From the NCBI RefSeq assembly GCF_001813675.1, contig NZ_KV813669.1:28252-67105 (forward strand): DNA of 38,854 nt. Reading direction: 5' to 3'. Of this stretch, positions 25,791-34,126 are shown one piece after another (position 1 is the first letter of the stretch; each line of letters opens with the position of its first letter). Position numbers and translations under genes: made by a program. Source of the stretch: Streptococcus sp. HMSC078D09 (lineage in GTDB: Bacteria > Bacillota > Bacilli > Lactobacillales > Streptococcaceae). The notes beneath the pieces are model-generated. The model ran no database searches, was not told the DNA's origin, and was given only the letters and a program-made list of their open reading frames with translations.

Positions 25791-26468
25791 CTACTTAAAT
25801 ACAGATAAAAGTAAAGGCAAGGTGTAGTAGAGATTGAGCAAGATATGAGCCAAAATAGGAGAAAGGAGCGTCTTACTCCGATAATACAGGATCCCAAAAA
25901 TCACACTCGGCAGGAGATAGATAATAGAAGCTCCTAGCGAAAAAGGATTGTGGAGAAAATGTAAGCCACTGTAGATGAGGGCTGGAAGCCAAATCTCAGC
26001 ATAGAGTTTCCAGTCTTTAAAGTAGGCATTCACCAAGGCTCCACGAAAGATCAGCTCTTCTGTCACTGGCCGGATGATAACCATTGCGATCACTAGGATA
26101 AGTACCCCTGTGGGGCTAATTTCCCGTGGAAACAAACTCAAAACGGCTGCTCGTCCTTGAACAAAACCACTGATGAAGTAGTCCAACCAGTAAACTAAAC
26201 AGGCCGCAAAAACGGCTTCTATCAGGGCTTGAAGAGGATTCTTCCCCAGCTTAAACTGCGCTTTTTTAGAAAAACGATAGACCAAAAATCCTGTAAAGAC
26301 TGCATAGAGGCCTTCTAGGCCAAATAAGGTCCAATAATAGCTATTGGCGCTTGCTACACTATTGGAGACATACTGGGCCAAGGGGCGAAATTGAGGCCGA
26401 ACATAAAAATAAAACAAGAGCAGAAAGAGGGGATACAGCAGTGAGAGCTTTCCTTTGATGAATTTCAT
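25791..26468 (-). CDS. CPBP-family intramembrane glutamic endopeptidase
   Basis: The 225-aa protein has about six to seven membrane segments. It carries the CPBP (Abi/Rce1) motifs: PVTEELIFRG (the EExxxR site, near residue 147), SGLHFLHNP, and a third His in LAHILLNLYY. Related proteins process peptides, act in bacteriocin self-immunity, or cleave prenylated-protein-like substrates. Nothing here names the substrate. The ATG at 26468 has AGGAAAGG upstream. It follows the TDT transporter by 85 bases on the same strand and may be cotranscribed with it. Confidence 0.88.
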   Translation of the reverse strand: MKFIKGKLSLLYPLFLLLFYFYVRPQFRPLAQYVSNSVASANSYYWTLFGLEGLYAVFTGFLVYRFSKKAQFKLGKNPLQALIEAVFAACLVYWLDYFISGFVQGRAAVLSLFPREISPTGVLILVIAMVIIRPVTEELIFRGALVNAYFKDWKLYAEIWLPALIYSGLHFLHNPFSLGASIIYLLPSVIFGILYYRSKTLLSPILAHILLNLYYTLPLLLSVFK

Positions 26469-26553
26469 AGATACCTTTCCTATAAAGTCTGACAAATCGT
26501 ATAGTGCATCTTACCATAATCGTGACTAGGTTTCAATGAAAAAGGATGCCTTC

Positions 26554-27447
26554 TTACTCTCTGAGATAGGCCACATAACCACCTAAGACAGCGACTAAAA
26601 TCAAGAGACAAAGAAGAGTTTCCAGCCATACGAGAGCTGTCAAGAAAGGTAGTTGCAACAAGTCTTGGGCCATTTTCAAAGAGGTCGCTGTGATGACTGT
26701 TGGAAAGGTCAGGGCTGAAAAAGCAGGTTGAAAACCTTCTTTGATCATTTTCGGTAGGCGCGTCAAAACAAAGAAATAAAAACCTTGCGAGGCCACCACC
26801 ATGATTAGTAAGAGCCAGACAGGCAGGCTTGCTCCACCCACACGAACCAGGGCTGCTAAAAGAAGGGAAAATGGAGCACAATAGATGCCTTCTTGGCCCA
26901 ACAGATGACTGGGTAAGGGGGACTGCTTCAAATCATGATAGATAAGGGGATAAAGAAGAAAGGTCAAACCAAAACCAATCACTAAAGCGAGATAAGCAAT
27001 CTCTCTGATTCCCACAACTGGATAGGTCAAAGCTGCTACTGCAATGCCCACATAGAGAACGGTCCAACTGGGAGTGGCATTGGCTCTTGGTCGCGCTAGG
27101 ACATGGGTCTTGGTAAAATAGAGAATCAAGCCCAGATCCAAGAGAAAGGCAGACCACCAGACCAACTGTGATAGACCTCCAAAGGCGGGAAAGAGGCGCA
27201 AAAGATAGGTGGATAGAATCATCCCTGCCATGGGAAAGGTCGCCATCCCAGATAAAAGGGCTGGTTGTTGGAGTTCTATCTTGGTTTCTTGCCAGCGAAT
27301 CGCATGATAAACGACAAAGAAAAACCAAAAGAACAAACCTGTCAGACTAAAGGCATGAGCAAGGAAGGGTAGCGAGTCCGCAAGAAGGTTTCCAGCGCCA
27401 ACCAGTCCTAACAGACATCCTGAAAATACTAAGGGGATCTTTTTCAT
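26554..27447 (-). CDS. TDT/TehA-SLAC1-family transporter
   Basis: The 297-aa membrane protein has about ten hydrophobic segments over its whole length. It resembles tellurite-resistance/dicarboxylate transporters (TDT, TehA, SLAC1 fold), with the family-like opening PLVFSGCLLGLVGAGNLL and SALTFPTVITATSLKMAQD near the end. The fold is an anion channel or exporter in characterised members. The ion is unknown here, and tellurite resistance should not be assumed. The ATG at 27447 is preceded by GGAG at six bases. An extended -10 (TGGTATACT, 27476-27484) lies upstream. It borders the ISL3 remnant. Confidence 0.85.
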   Translation of the reverse strand: MKKIPLVFSGCLLGLVGAGNLLADSLPFLAHAFSLTGLFFWFFFVVYHAIRWQETKIELQQPALLSGMATFPMAGMILSTYLLRLFPAFGGLSQLVWWSAFLLDLGLILYFTKTHVLARPRANATPSWTVLYVGIAVAALTYPVVGIREIAYLALVIGFGLTFLLYPLIYHDLKQSPLPSHLLGQEGIYCAPFSLLLAALVRVGGASLPVWLLLIMVVASQGFYFFVLTRLPKMIKEGFQPAFSALTFPTVITATSLKMAQDLLQLPFLTALVWLETLLCLLILVAVLGGYVAYLRE

Positions 27448-27475
27448 CGGAAGCTCCAATCATGTTGTCGCTTTC

Positions 27476-27484
27476 AGTATACCA
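27476..27484 (-). promoter_or_regulatory. Extended -10 promoter of the TDT transporter gene
   Basis: TGGTATACT on the minus strand lies 28 bases before the start codon. There is no convincing -35. Confidence 0.6.
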
Positions 27485-27558
27485 TAAAAGAGAAGGAAGC
27501 AGGATAAAATATAAATCGTATGCACATCCAAACCATAAATTAATTTAATAGAAAATCT

Positions 27559-28039
27559 CATAAATATAAGGCACTAAAACGTTACTGGAAACTCATTCAA
27601 GAGGATAACCGTAAAATAGGCGATAAACGTTTTTATCGCCCAACTTTTTAGATCACACTTTACTAATAAAGGGATTTTCGAAAAGCTCCTTGTATACTCT
27701 CAAGAATTTAGACAGTACTACGACCTCTATCAACTCTTACTTTTTCATTTTAAAGAGAAACAAACAGACCATTTCTTTGAGCTTATTGAAGAAACAATTT
27801 CTTGTGTAAATACTATTTTTTAAACTGTTTTTAAGACCTTTTTGAAAGATCAGGACAAGATCAATAACGCACTGGTACTGCCCAACTCAAACGCAAAACT
27901 AAAGGCTACTAATAACCTCATTTAGATCTTCAAGCGCAATGCTTTTGGCTTCCGGAACTTTGAAAACTTCAAAACTAGAATCCTCATCGCTTTGAACATC
28001 AAAAAGGAAAGGACCAAGTTGGTCCTTTCCAGGTTATAA
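27559..28039 (+). pseudogene. Degenerate ISL3-family transposase, C-terminal part
   Basis: Plus-strand translation gives recognisable pieces of an IS1167/IS1193-like ISL3 transposase. They are HKYKALKRYWKLI, KRFYRPTF, QLLLFHFKEKQTDHFFELIEE, TVFKTFLKD, KLKATNNLI, KRNAFGFRNFENF and finally ALNIKKERTKLVLSRL with its stop. Several in-frame stops and at least one frameshift (around 27660-27690) interrupt it. The N-terminal half of the transposase is missing. It cannot make an active enzyme. It lies between the TDT transporter gene and the accessory Sec locus and is one of the few plus-strand elements here. Confidence 0.9.
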
Positions 28040-28041
28040 CT

Positions 28042-28072
28042 TTTCATCAAGCCACTTCGGTTGACAAAAAGC
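28042..28072. mobile_element. Remaining end (terminal repeat) of the ISL3 element
   Basis: Just past the transposase stop, TTTCATCAAGCCACTTCGG followed by TTGACAAAAAGC resembles the terminal repeat of ISL3 elements (GCTCTTTGTCAA...GGTTGATGA type), with several changes. No matching left end or target duplication is visible, so only this end survives. Confidence 0.7.
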
Positions 28073-28163
28073 ATTTTTTCTTAAAATCTTGATAAACTTG
28101 ACAATTAGGAGCAATAATTTTTCAAGGATTTTAACTACTAAATGGTCCAATAAATATTAGAAA

Positions 28164-28328
28164 TTATAAGTATCTAAACAATGATAGCAAAACTGAAACC
28201 GTTACTAATATAACCACAATAATATAAAAAGTAGATTTTCTATTTTTCACCTCATCTGGTTTCTCATAACGTATTTTTTTGATGCGTTCCTGTATATCCT
28301 TATCTAATAGTTCATTTCTATCTGTCAC
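28164..28328 (-). CDS. asp4: Accessory Sec small membrane protein, probable Asp4
   Basis: This 54-aa protein starts at a GTG with AAGGAG seven bases upstream, 15 bases after gtfB. It has a charged cytoplasmic N-terminal half (MTDRNELLDKDIQERIKKIR) and one C-terminal membrane helix (STFYIIVVILVTVSVLLSLF). Size, topology and position right behind gtfB fit Asp4, the SecE-like partner of SecY2 in S. gordonii. The naming rests mainly on position and topology, since the protein is too short for firm homology by eye. It is the last recognisable gene of the locus, and no Asp5-like gene follows. Confidence 0.75.
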   Translation of the reverse strand: MTDRNELLDKDIQERIKKIRYEKPDEVKNRKSTFYIIVVILVTVSVLLSLFRYL

Positions 28329-28343
28329 AATTCTACTCCTTCA

Positions 28344-29663
28344 TTAATCTACATTACTAACCAATACCTGTTTATAATCTATATAAGTCATCGGAAATAA
28401 GTCTGATCGCCAACACGAAACTGTCTGTGAATAATCATCTAAATTCAATAACCAATCAGATAATGTTTGAGGCTTACTATGATTAAAAATACCACTTTCA
28501 TGATGAAAAATCGGTGAATGAACAGTATTATCGTATGCTAAAATAAGGAGACTTCGTTCAAAAGCTTGTCGAACTATTGATAGAACTTCATTTCCATGAT
28601 TAATATCTAGATAAATATCACATTGTTCCAGTAAATCTAACATAGTTTTAGGAGACATATTAGGATAGAGGAGAACATTTTCTTTTTGACCAATAATTTG
28701 TAATTTATCCGACATACCCGTCAACGCACCAATATGGAAGGTATAAGCCGAAAGATTGTCCGTTAATGTTTCTATGCCTTCTATTTGGTCCGAATTTGTC
28801 ACAATTAAAATTTCTTTGCGAGAATAGTTTTCTCTCAGTTTAGGATAGAGGATATTTAAAAAACTAATCATCTCTTTATTCTTTTCTTCCACTAAGTGCA
28901 ATAATTTTTTATATACCGACCGATCTTGAACTACTACTTTCTTTGTTCTGCTTGATCTTCCTGAAAAAATAACTTGCATATTTCCCGGAAGTTGATCCGT
29001 AAGATTTTCCTGCCAGAATAAAATGTCTCTTCCCTCACCTCCTAGGTAATAGGAAAGTAAGAAAGGCATTCCCAATGAATTATACCAAATTGATGATAAA
29101 TCTAGCCCTGATTTCTTTAAATAAAAGAGAAAGAAATCCACTTTTTTTGTAAAATGATAAACCTTGCCTTTCCAATTAAGAAGAATGTCACCAGTTAAAA
29201 TATTTTCTGATAATATCTCCTGACCCGATTTAGTAAAATATTTCTTGTGACTCACTTGCTGGTCACTAAAAAAATAAGTCCTAGCAAAAACCCATCCATA
29301 CTTATTATAGTGATCCGTCATATAAATTGATCCATCTGGATACAACCAATCTACACTTTGGACAAATCGTAAATATTTTGGGTCATGATAATGAATAACT
29401 CCCCTTTTAGAACTACGATTCCAAATTTCTCCTTCTGTATTCGTTCCTGTAATTTGCCAAAGATAGGGAACTTCTAATTGATTAAAATAAAGCGGGCTAC
29501 CATCCATTTCAACTTCACAAAAGAAAGTATAAGGTGAAATAATTCCTTCTGGTAAAAATCCATCATCGTTTAAAACAATACTGGTTCCATGGATACCAGA
29601 TTCTTCAAGAGAATAATGTAGATCCAAAGATTCTTGTGTTAGCCATTCAAACAACCTAATCAT
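28344..29663 (-). CDS. gtfB: Accessory Sec glycosyltransferase subunit GtfB (Gtf2)
   Basis: The 439-aa protein is the second subunit of the O-GlcNAc transferase that first glycosylates the serine-rich adhesin. In studied streptococci GtfB recognises the adhesin and is not itself catalytic. It has the typical layout: an N-terminal substrate-binding part (FCEVEMDGSPLYFNQLEVPY, WDRS-like strands) and a degenerate GT-B C-terminal half (IGALTGMSDKLQ, CDIYLDINHGNEVLSIVRQA). The start ATG overlaps the end of gtfA by eight bases, with GAGGAGG upstream. This gives tight coupling with its complex partner. Confidence 0.93.
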   Translation of the reverse strand: MIRLFEWLTQESLDLHYSLEESGIHGTSIVLNDDGFLPEGIISPYTFFCEVEMDGSPLYFNQLEVPYLWQITGTNTEGEIWNRSSKRGVIHYHDPKYLRFVQSVDWLYPDGSIYMTDHYNKYGWVFARTYFFSDQQVSHKKYFTKSGQEILSENILTGDILLNWKGKVYHFTKKVDFFLFYLKKSGLDLSSIWYNSLGMPFLLSYYLGGEGRDILFWQENLTDQLPGNMQVIFSGRSSRTKKVVVQDRSVYKKLLHLVEEKNKEMISFLNILYPKLRENYSRKEILIVTNSDQIEGIETLTDNLSAYTFHIGALTGMSDKLQIIGQKENVLLYPNMSPKTMLDLLEQCDIYLDINHGNEVLSIVRQAFERSLLILAYDNTVHSPIFHHESGIFNHSKPQTLSDWLLNLDDYSQTVSCWRSDLFPMTYIDYKQVLVSNVD

Positions 29664-31170
29664 TTAACACCTCCTCAATAAAATCTTTCCATTTTTCAAC
29701 TAATTTTTCATGCTTATAGTTCTCTGCAATATTATAAGAATATTGTTGTGCATCAGCCTTTTTAAACTTAGTGAAATATTCATATATCGAATCTGCAAAA
29801 GCTTGTACAATGCGAGAACGGTCATCCCCTTTGGGACGCTCAATTAATAGACCATTTTCTCCAGAACAAACAAATGTTTGATTTCCATATGGAACATCAA
29901 AACCAATAATAGGAAGTCCTGAACCTACAGCTTCCATTAACGTCAAACCAAACCCTTCGCTTGTTGAAGCAGTTAAATATAGTTCATAATTCTGATAAAT
30001 TTCGTCAAGCTGTTTATGACCTTTTAATTCAATAAACTCCCCAGCATGTAGTTTAGTTAAAAGCTCTGTCAGTTTTCTTCTCTCTCCACCTTCACCATAT
30101 ATATCAAAAGTCAATTCAGGAAGTCTTTTCTGAGCTAAGGCTACTCCCTCAATTAACCAATCTATATGTTTCTCTACTGCTAAACGAGAGCCTGTCATCA
30201 TTGAAAAAGATTTTCTAGATTGCTCTGGAAACTTCAATTGTTCTAAACTCCCTACTGGAATAGCTACTATCTTCGGATGTAGAGAAGTATATTGTGTGAA
30301 TTGCTCCTCAAGAAGTATTTTTTGCCTTTCAGTAGACGTTATAAATGCATTCACTTTATCTGCATTAGTAAATTGATATTCATAATAATTATTCCAGAGA
30401 ATATTATATTCATCGGTATTTTTTTCATTAAAATGTTCAGCATGAATGACTACTGCTAGCTTCGCTGCCCCTATATTTTCAAATACTACTTGTCCAATTC
30501 CTGTCGCACGATCAAGTAAAATCAAATCAGATTTTGTCAAGGAAAGATCCTCAAGCATGAACTCTAATAATTCTTCTAGGCCATAACAAATTCTATTTGA
30601 AAAAACAAAAGTACTCTTTTCATTAGAAAGAATCTCTTCATAAGCAATACTTCCATCTTCATTATAAAATGAACGATTACAGAGCTGTACCCCATTTTCT
30701 CCAGGTGCATAAAATTCACTAAATACTTTTGTATAGCTGTAGTAATCTTTACGAATCAATTTTCCTTTAACAACATATTCTACTCGTTGTACATATTCCT
30801 GATTTTCTCCATAGAGGGAAGCATTAATATATAGTTCTTGATTTTCAAAATAATATCGAATAAGTTTCCGATCAGAACTCACTTCTTTTTTTGTAGGATG
30901 TTGTGAAAAAGTAGCCTCCAAATCTTCTTTTTTATATGTAGTTCCAGCAATTTTAACATTTGTAAAATATCCATATAACCATATTATTTCTCCATCTTCA
31001 AATCCGATATTTTTTGTAAAATGCTCCAGATTTTCTGATTGAAACATATTTGTAAAAATAAATTTAGCAGGTATACCAAGTGATCTTAAAATTTGTGCTC
31101 TATATGCCTGAGCATACTCAACACCACTACTTGCCCAGCCAATCCCTAAATTAATACTATAGACTGTCAT
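29656..31170 (-). CDS. gtfA: Accessory Sec O-GlcNAc transferase GtfA (Gtf1)
   Basis: The 504-aa GT4-family enzyme adds GlcNAc to Ser/Thr of the serine-rich repeat adhesin in the cytoplasm, before export, as a complex with GtfB. The opening MTVYSINLGIGWASSGVEYAQ is the family signature. An add-on beta domain covers about 50-200. The GT-B C-terminal half holds VIHAEHF (about 241-247), TGSRLAVEKHIDWLI, and the E-x7-E motif in SEGFGLTLMEA (Glu405 and Glu413). GAGGGAA precedes the ATG. It lies nine bases after secA2. Confidence 0.96.
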   Translation of the reverse strand: MTVYSINLGIGWASSGVEYAQAYRAQILRSLGIPAKFIFTNMFQSENLEHFTKNIGFEDGEIIWLYGYFTNVKIAGTTYKKEDLEATFSQHPTKKEVSSDRKLIRYYFENQELYINASLYGENQEYVQRVEYVVKGKLIRKDYYSYTKVFSEFYAPGENGVQLCNRSFYNEDGSIAYEEILSNEKSTFVFSNRICYGLEELLEFMLEDLSLTKSDLILLDRATGIGQVVFENIGAAKLAVVIHAEHFNEKNTDEYNILWNNYYEYQFTNADKVNAFITSTERQKILLEEQFTQYTSLHPKIVAIPVGSLEQLKFPEQSRKSFSMMTGSRLAVEKHIDWLIEGVALAQKRLPELTFDIYGEGGERRKLTELLTKLHAGEFIELKGHKQLDEIYQNYELYLTASTSEGFGLTLMEAVGSGLPIIGFDVPYGNQTFVCSGENGLLIERPKGDDRSRIVQAFADSIYEYFTKFKKADAQQYSYNIAENYKHEKLVEKWKDFIEEVLND

Positions 31171-31179
31171 TGTTCCCTC

Positions 31180-33576
31180 TTATACAAAATAAATTGATAA
31201 ACCATCGTCTATCTTTCCTTCTATGGTGCTTAGCATCACATTTTTAACAATAGCATGTTTCACTTCTTTGCCCATTTCCTCATAAGACTCTAAGGATTCT
31301 CGTAAGTATTCACTAATAGAATCCCTTTGGGCTATTTGTCTCATTGATACGAATGTCTTCAGTTGCTGTAAATGGTCTACTTGTTGAATCCAACATTCAT
31401 CAATTGCTCGTAGTATTGATAAACGAATAAACTCCTCCACTTTCGAATCTGTTTTTAGTTGCTTAGATTTACGTTCCATCTCTAATTGATAAAGATAAAA
31501 TAAATAATCCTTCACTTGTTTACTATTATTCAAATCTAAACTTGTTGGTAGGGATCTCAATTGATAGGTGAAATTCTCCAAAATAAATCTCTTAAAATCA
31601 TTCTGGTTTAATCCACTGTGACAATTATTTTCTATATACATTTCAATATATTCACTGATTAGTTCATCTAAACGATCTCTGAGTTTTACTTCACCATAAA
31701 TCAGCTGATCTCTTAAATGATATATTTTCTTACGTTGTGATTTTAAGCTCTCATCAAATTTAATTGTATTCTGACGGGCAGATTCCGACTTATCCTCGCT
31801 TTTTTGTTGAGCACGCGCTACAATTTTAGAAAAATGTTTAGAAAGTAAAGGTTTTCCATAATTTCTTCGATCTATACGATTTTGCTTCTCAAAGTATTTT
31901 TTTAACCTTTTATTAGAATGATTCATAATCAAATCATCTTCCAAAGATACAAAAAACTGACTCAAACCTGGATCCCCCTGTCGTCCAGCTCGACCTCTCA
32001 ACTGCCAATCAATTCTACTATTTGGCATTCTCTCTGTTCCAATGACAGCTAAACCACCTAGCTCTGCAACACCTTTCCCTAACTTAATATCCGTACCTCG
32101 TCCAGCTAGAGAAGTAGCTACTGTGACAGCACCTTTTTGACCTGCTTCAGCAATAATCAATGCTTCCTTAGCAATATTCTTGGCTGTTAAAACATTGTGA
32201 GGAATCCCCTCTTGTAATAACATACGTGAGTAAATCTCCGCAATATCAACTGTTCCTGAAATCAAAAGAATTGGTTGCTGCTTTTCGTAGAGTTCCTTAA
32301 CAAATTCAAGAGTGGCAAATAATTTTTCGGGTAAGGTAGTATAAATTTTATCTGAATAATCTAATCTTTGTATTGGTGTGTTAGTTGGAAGAACAACTAC
32401 TGATACCCCATAAGTACTAATCAGCTCATTCTCTGCAATTTTTCCCGTCCCCGTCATTCCTGATAGTTTAGGAAACATATTAAATAAACTTTGATACGTT
32501 ACAGAAGCAATGGCACGAGAGTCCTTTGATTTTTTGACTTTTTCTTTTGTTTCAATTGCCTGATGAATTCCAGACTGGAGACGGGTTCCTTCAAGTATCC
32601 GTCCAGTACGATTATCTAGTAGCTCAACTGCATCATCAGTTACAACATAATCAATATCTTTTTTAAATAAATAATGTGCTCTAAGCGCCAAATTAATATG
32701 TCTATTCAATTCAAAATATTCTTCACCATAAAGATTTGAAATATTAAAATATTTTTCTGCATAACGAATGCCTTCGTCAGTCAAGAAGATAATTTTTTCA
32801 TCTTTAAGAAATTTAAACTCCTGCTCTTTTCTCAATGTTCGAATAAATTGATCCGCTGTATCATAAAGATTAGATTGAACTCTAGGTGATCCAGCGATAA
32901 TAAGTGGTGTCTGTGCACTATCTAACAAAACAGCATCCGCTTCATCAACGATAACATAGTTAAAAGATCGTAAAAATTTATCCTCTACATTACCTGCCAG
33001 ATTATCTATCAGATAATCAAATCCAAGAGCGGTACTTGTCGTATACAATATATCAGAAGAATAGATTTTTTTCTTCCGATTAGAATCTACTTCTTCATCA
33101 TCGTCAAAAACTCCTACTCCAACAGTTAATCCCATAAAACGATAAACTTCACCCATATCTATTGCATCACGTCTTGCAAGATAATCATTGGTTGTTACTA
33201 GAATTGTTCCCTTCCCCTCCAAAGCATTTAAATAAAGAGGTAAGGTAGCAGTCAAAGTCTTTCCTTCTCCTGTTTTCATTTCTACTATTGTACCTTCATG
33301 AAGGGCTAACGCTCCTAAAACTTGAACATCAAATGGGAACATGCCTAGTATTCGGCGGTCTGCTTCACGAATCGCTGCAAAAGCCTCAATTAGTATATCT
33401 TCAAGTGTTTCTCCTGTCCTTAAGCGATTTTTGAATTCTTCAGTCTTATTCTTAAGTTCTTCATCACTTAATCGGGACATTGATTCTTCTAATGCATTTA
33501 TTTTTGCTAATTTTTTTCGAAGTCTACGTAATTTTATTGTATTAATAAATGATTTTTTTTGTTTAATTTTTTCCAT
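31180..33576 (-). CDS. secA2: Accessory Sec translocase ATPase SecA2
   Basis: The 798-aa motor drives export of the glycosylated serine-rich adhesin through SecY2. The Walker A KTGEGKTL is at 101-108 and the DEAD-type Walker B VDEADAVLLD at about 210-219. NBD2 shows GLAVIGTERMPNSRIDWQLRG and GRAGRQGDPG. The chain ends without the zinc-binding C-terminus and lipid-binding tail of housekeeping SecA, as expected for SecA2. The start ATG comes eight bases after asp3 and has a weak ribosome site (GGA), so translation is probably coupled. There is no sign of damage. Confidence 0.97.
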   Translation of the reverse strand: MEKIKQKKSFINTIKLRRLRKKLAKINALEESMSRLSDEELKNKTEEFKNRLRTGETLEDILIEAFAAIREADRRILGMFPFDVQVLGALALHEGTIVEMKTGEGKTLTATLPLYLNALEGKGTILVTTNDYLARRDAIDMGEVYRFMGLTVGVGVFDDDEEVDSNRKKKIYSSDILYTTSTALGFDYLIDNLAGNVEDKFLRSFNYVIVDEADAVLLDSAQTPLIIAGSPRVQSNLYDTADQFIRTLRKEQEFKFLKDEKIIFLTDEGIRYAEKYFNISNLYGEEYFELNRHINLALRAHYLFKKDIDYVVTDDAVELLDNRTGRILEGTRLQSGIHQAIETKEKVKKSKDSRAIASVTYQSLFNMFPKLSGMTGTGKIAENELISTYGVSVVVLPTNTPIQRLDYSDKIYTTLPEKLFATLEFVKELYEKQQPILLISGTVDIAEIYSRMLLQEGIPHNVLTAKNIAKEALIIAEAGQKGAVTVATSLAGRGTDIKLGKGVAELGGLAVIGTERMPNSRIDWQLRGRAGRQGDPGLSQFFVSLEDDLIMNHSNKRLKKYFEKQNRIDRRNYGKPLLSKHFSKIVARAQQKSEDKSESARQNTIKFDESLKSQRKKIYHLRDQLIYGEVKLRDRLDELISEYIEMYIENNCHSGLNQNDFKRFILENFTYQLRSLPTSLDLNNSKQVKDYLFYLYQLEMERKSKQLKTDSKVEEFIRLSILRAIDECWIQQVDHLQQLKTFVSMRQIAQRDSISEYLRESLESYEEMGKEVKHAIVKNVMLSTIEGKIDDGLSIYFV

Positions 33577-33583
33577 CTATCCA

Positions 33584-34117
33584 TTAAATATATTTTAGTA
33601 GGTCCTTTACTAAATTAAGATCCTTCGGAAGCAGTTCCCGTAGATAACGATTTTCGACAATATGATTTTTTTTCTCTTCATCATTAATATCATAAATCAT
33701 AAATTTTTGATAACTAACTGATTGACAGCCTGCACTCATCAATGTAAGCGTATAAGTAAACGTATCCTTCGGAAAAATAAAACTCTCACCTGAGTTTCTT
33801 AATACGATAGACTCAATCTGTTCAGCTTGACGATTAAAAAAATCGAGTTGCAAGAAAAAGGAATTTGCTGGTACAGCATCAATCTGATACTCTACAAGGT
33901 ATCTATTTCCTTGTATAAGAATTGGAAGATCTGGAGAATGTCGATCACCTTGATAATTTGTTCGTGACTTAAAAGTAACGATAGGCTTCCCTGATGCGAG
34001 CTGTGGATTGTAAAAATTCACTAAATCCTCTTGGAATTTAATTTGAGAACCATATAAATAATTCTCTCCCTTTCTTATTTCATTCCAATAAATTTCAGAA
34101 ATTAACTGTTTAGTCAT
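33584..34117 (-). CDS. asp3: Accessory Sec protein Asp3
   Basis: The 177-aa cytoplasmic protein works with Asp1 and Asp2 and is needed for export of the adhesin. Family members resemble a carbohydrate-binding module and scaffold the Asp complex. The expected segments are present: EIYWNEIRKGENYLYGSQI, YLVEYQIDAVPANSFFLQL, and the C-terminal HIVENRYLRELLP. GGAG lies five bases before the ATG. The gene sits nine bases after asp2 and eight bases before secA2. Confidence 0.94.
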   Translation of the reverse strand: MTKQLISEIYWNEIRKGENYLYGSQIKFQEDLVNFYNPQLASGKPIVTFKSRTNYQGDRHSPDLPILIQGNRYLVEYQIDAVPANSFFLQLDFFNRQAEQIESIVLRNSGESFIFPKDTFTYTLTLMSAGCQSVSYQKFMIYDINDEEKKNHIVENRYLRELLPKDLNLVKDLLKYI

Positions 34118-34126
34118 TTACACTCC

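Noticed and set aside
26480..27328. Two ORFs over 130 aa in other frames of the TDT transporter gene
   Set aside because: They overlap a convincing membrane protein in a different frame on the same strand and lack ribosome sites and family signatures.
28042..28143. Minus-strand reading frame with a hydrophobic stretch (LDHLVVKILEKLLLLIVKFI) that could be an Asp5 relic
   Set aside because: It needs a TTG start without a ribosome site, and its last third runs into the ISL3 terminal repeat. AT-rich sequence gives such Leu/Ile/Lys stretches by chance.
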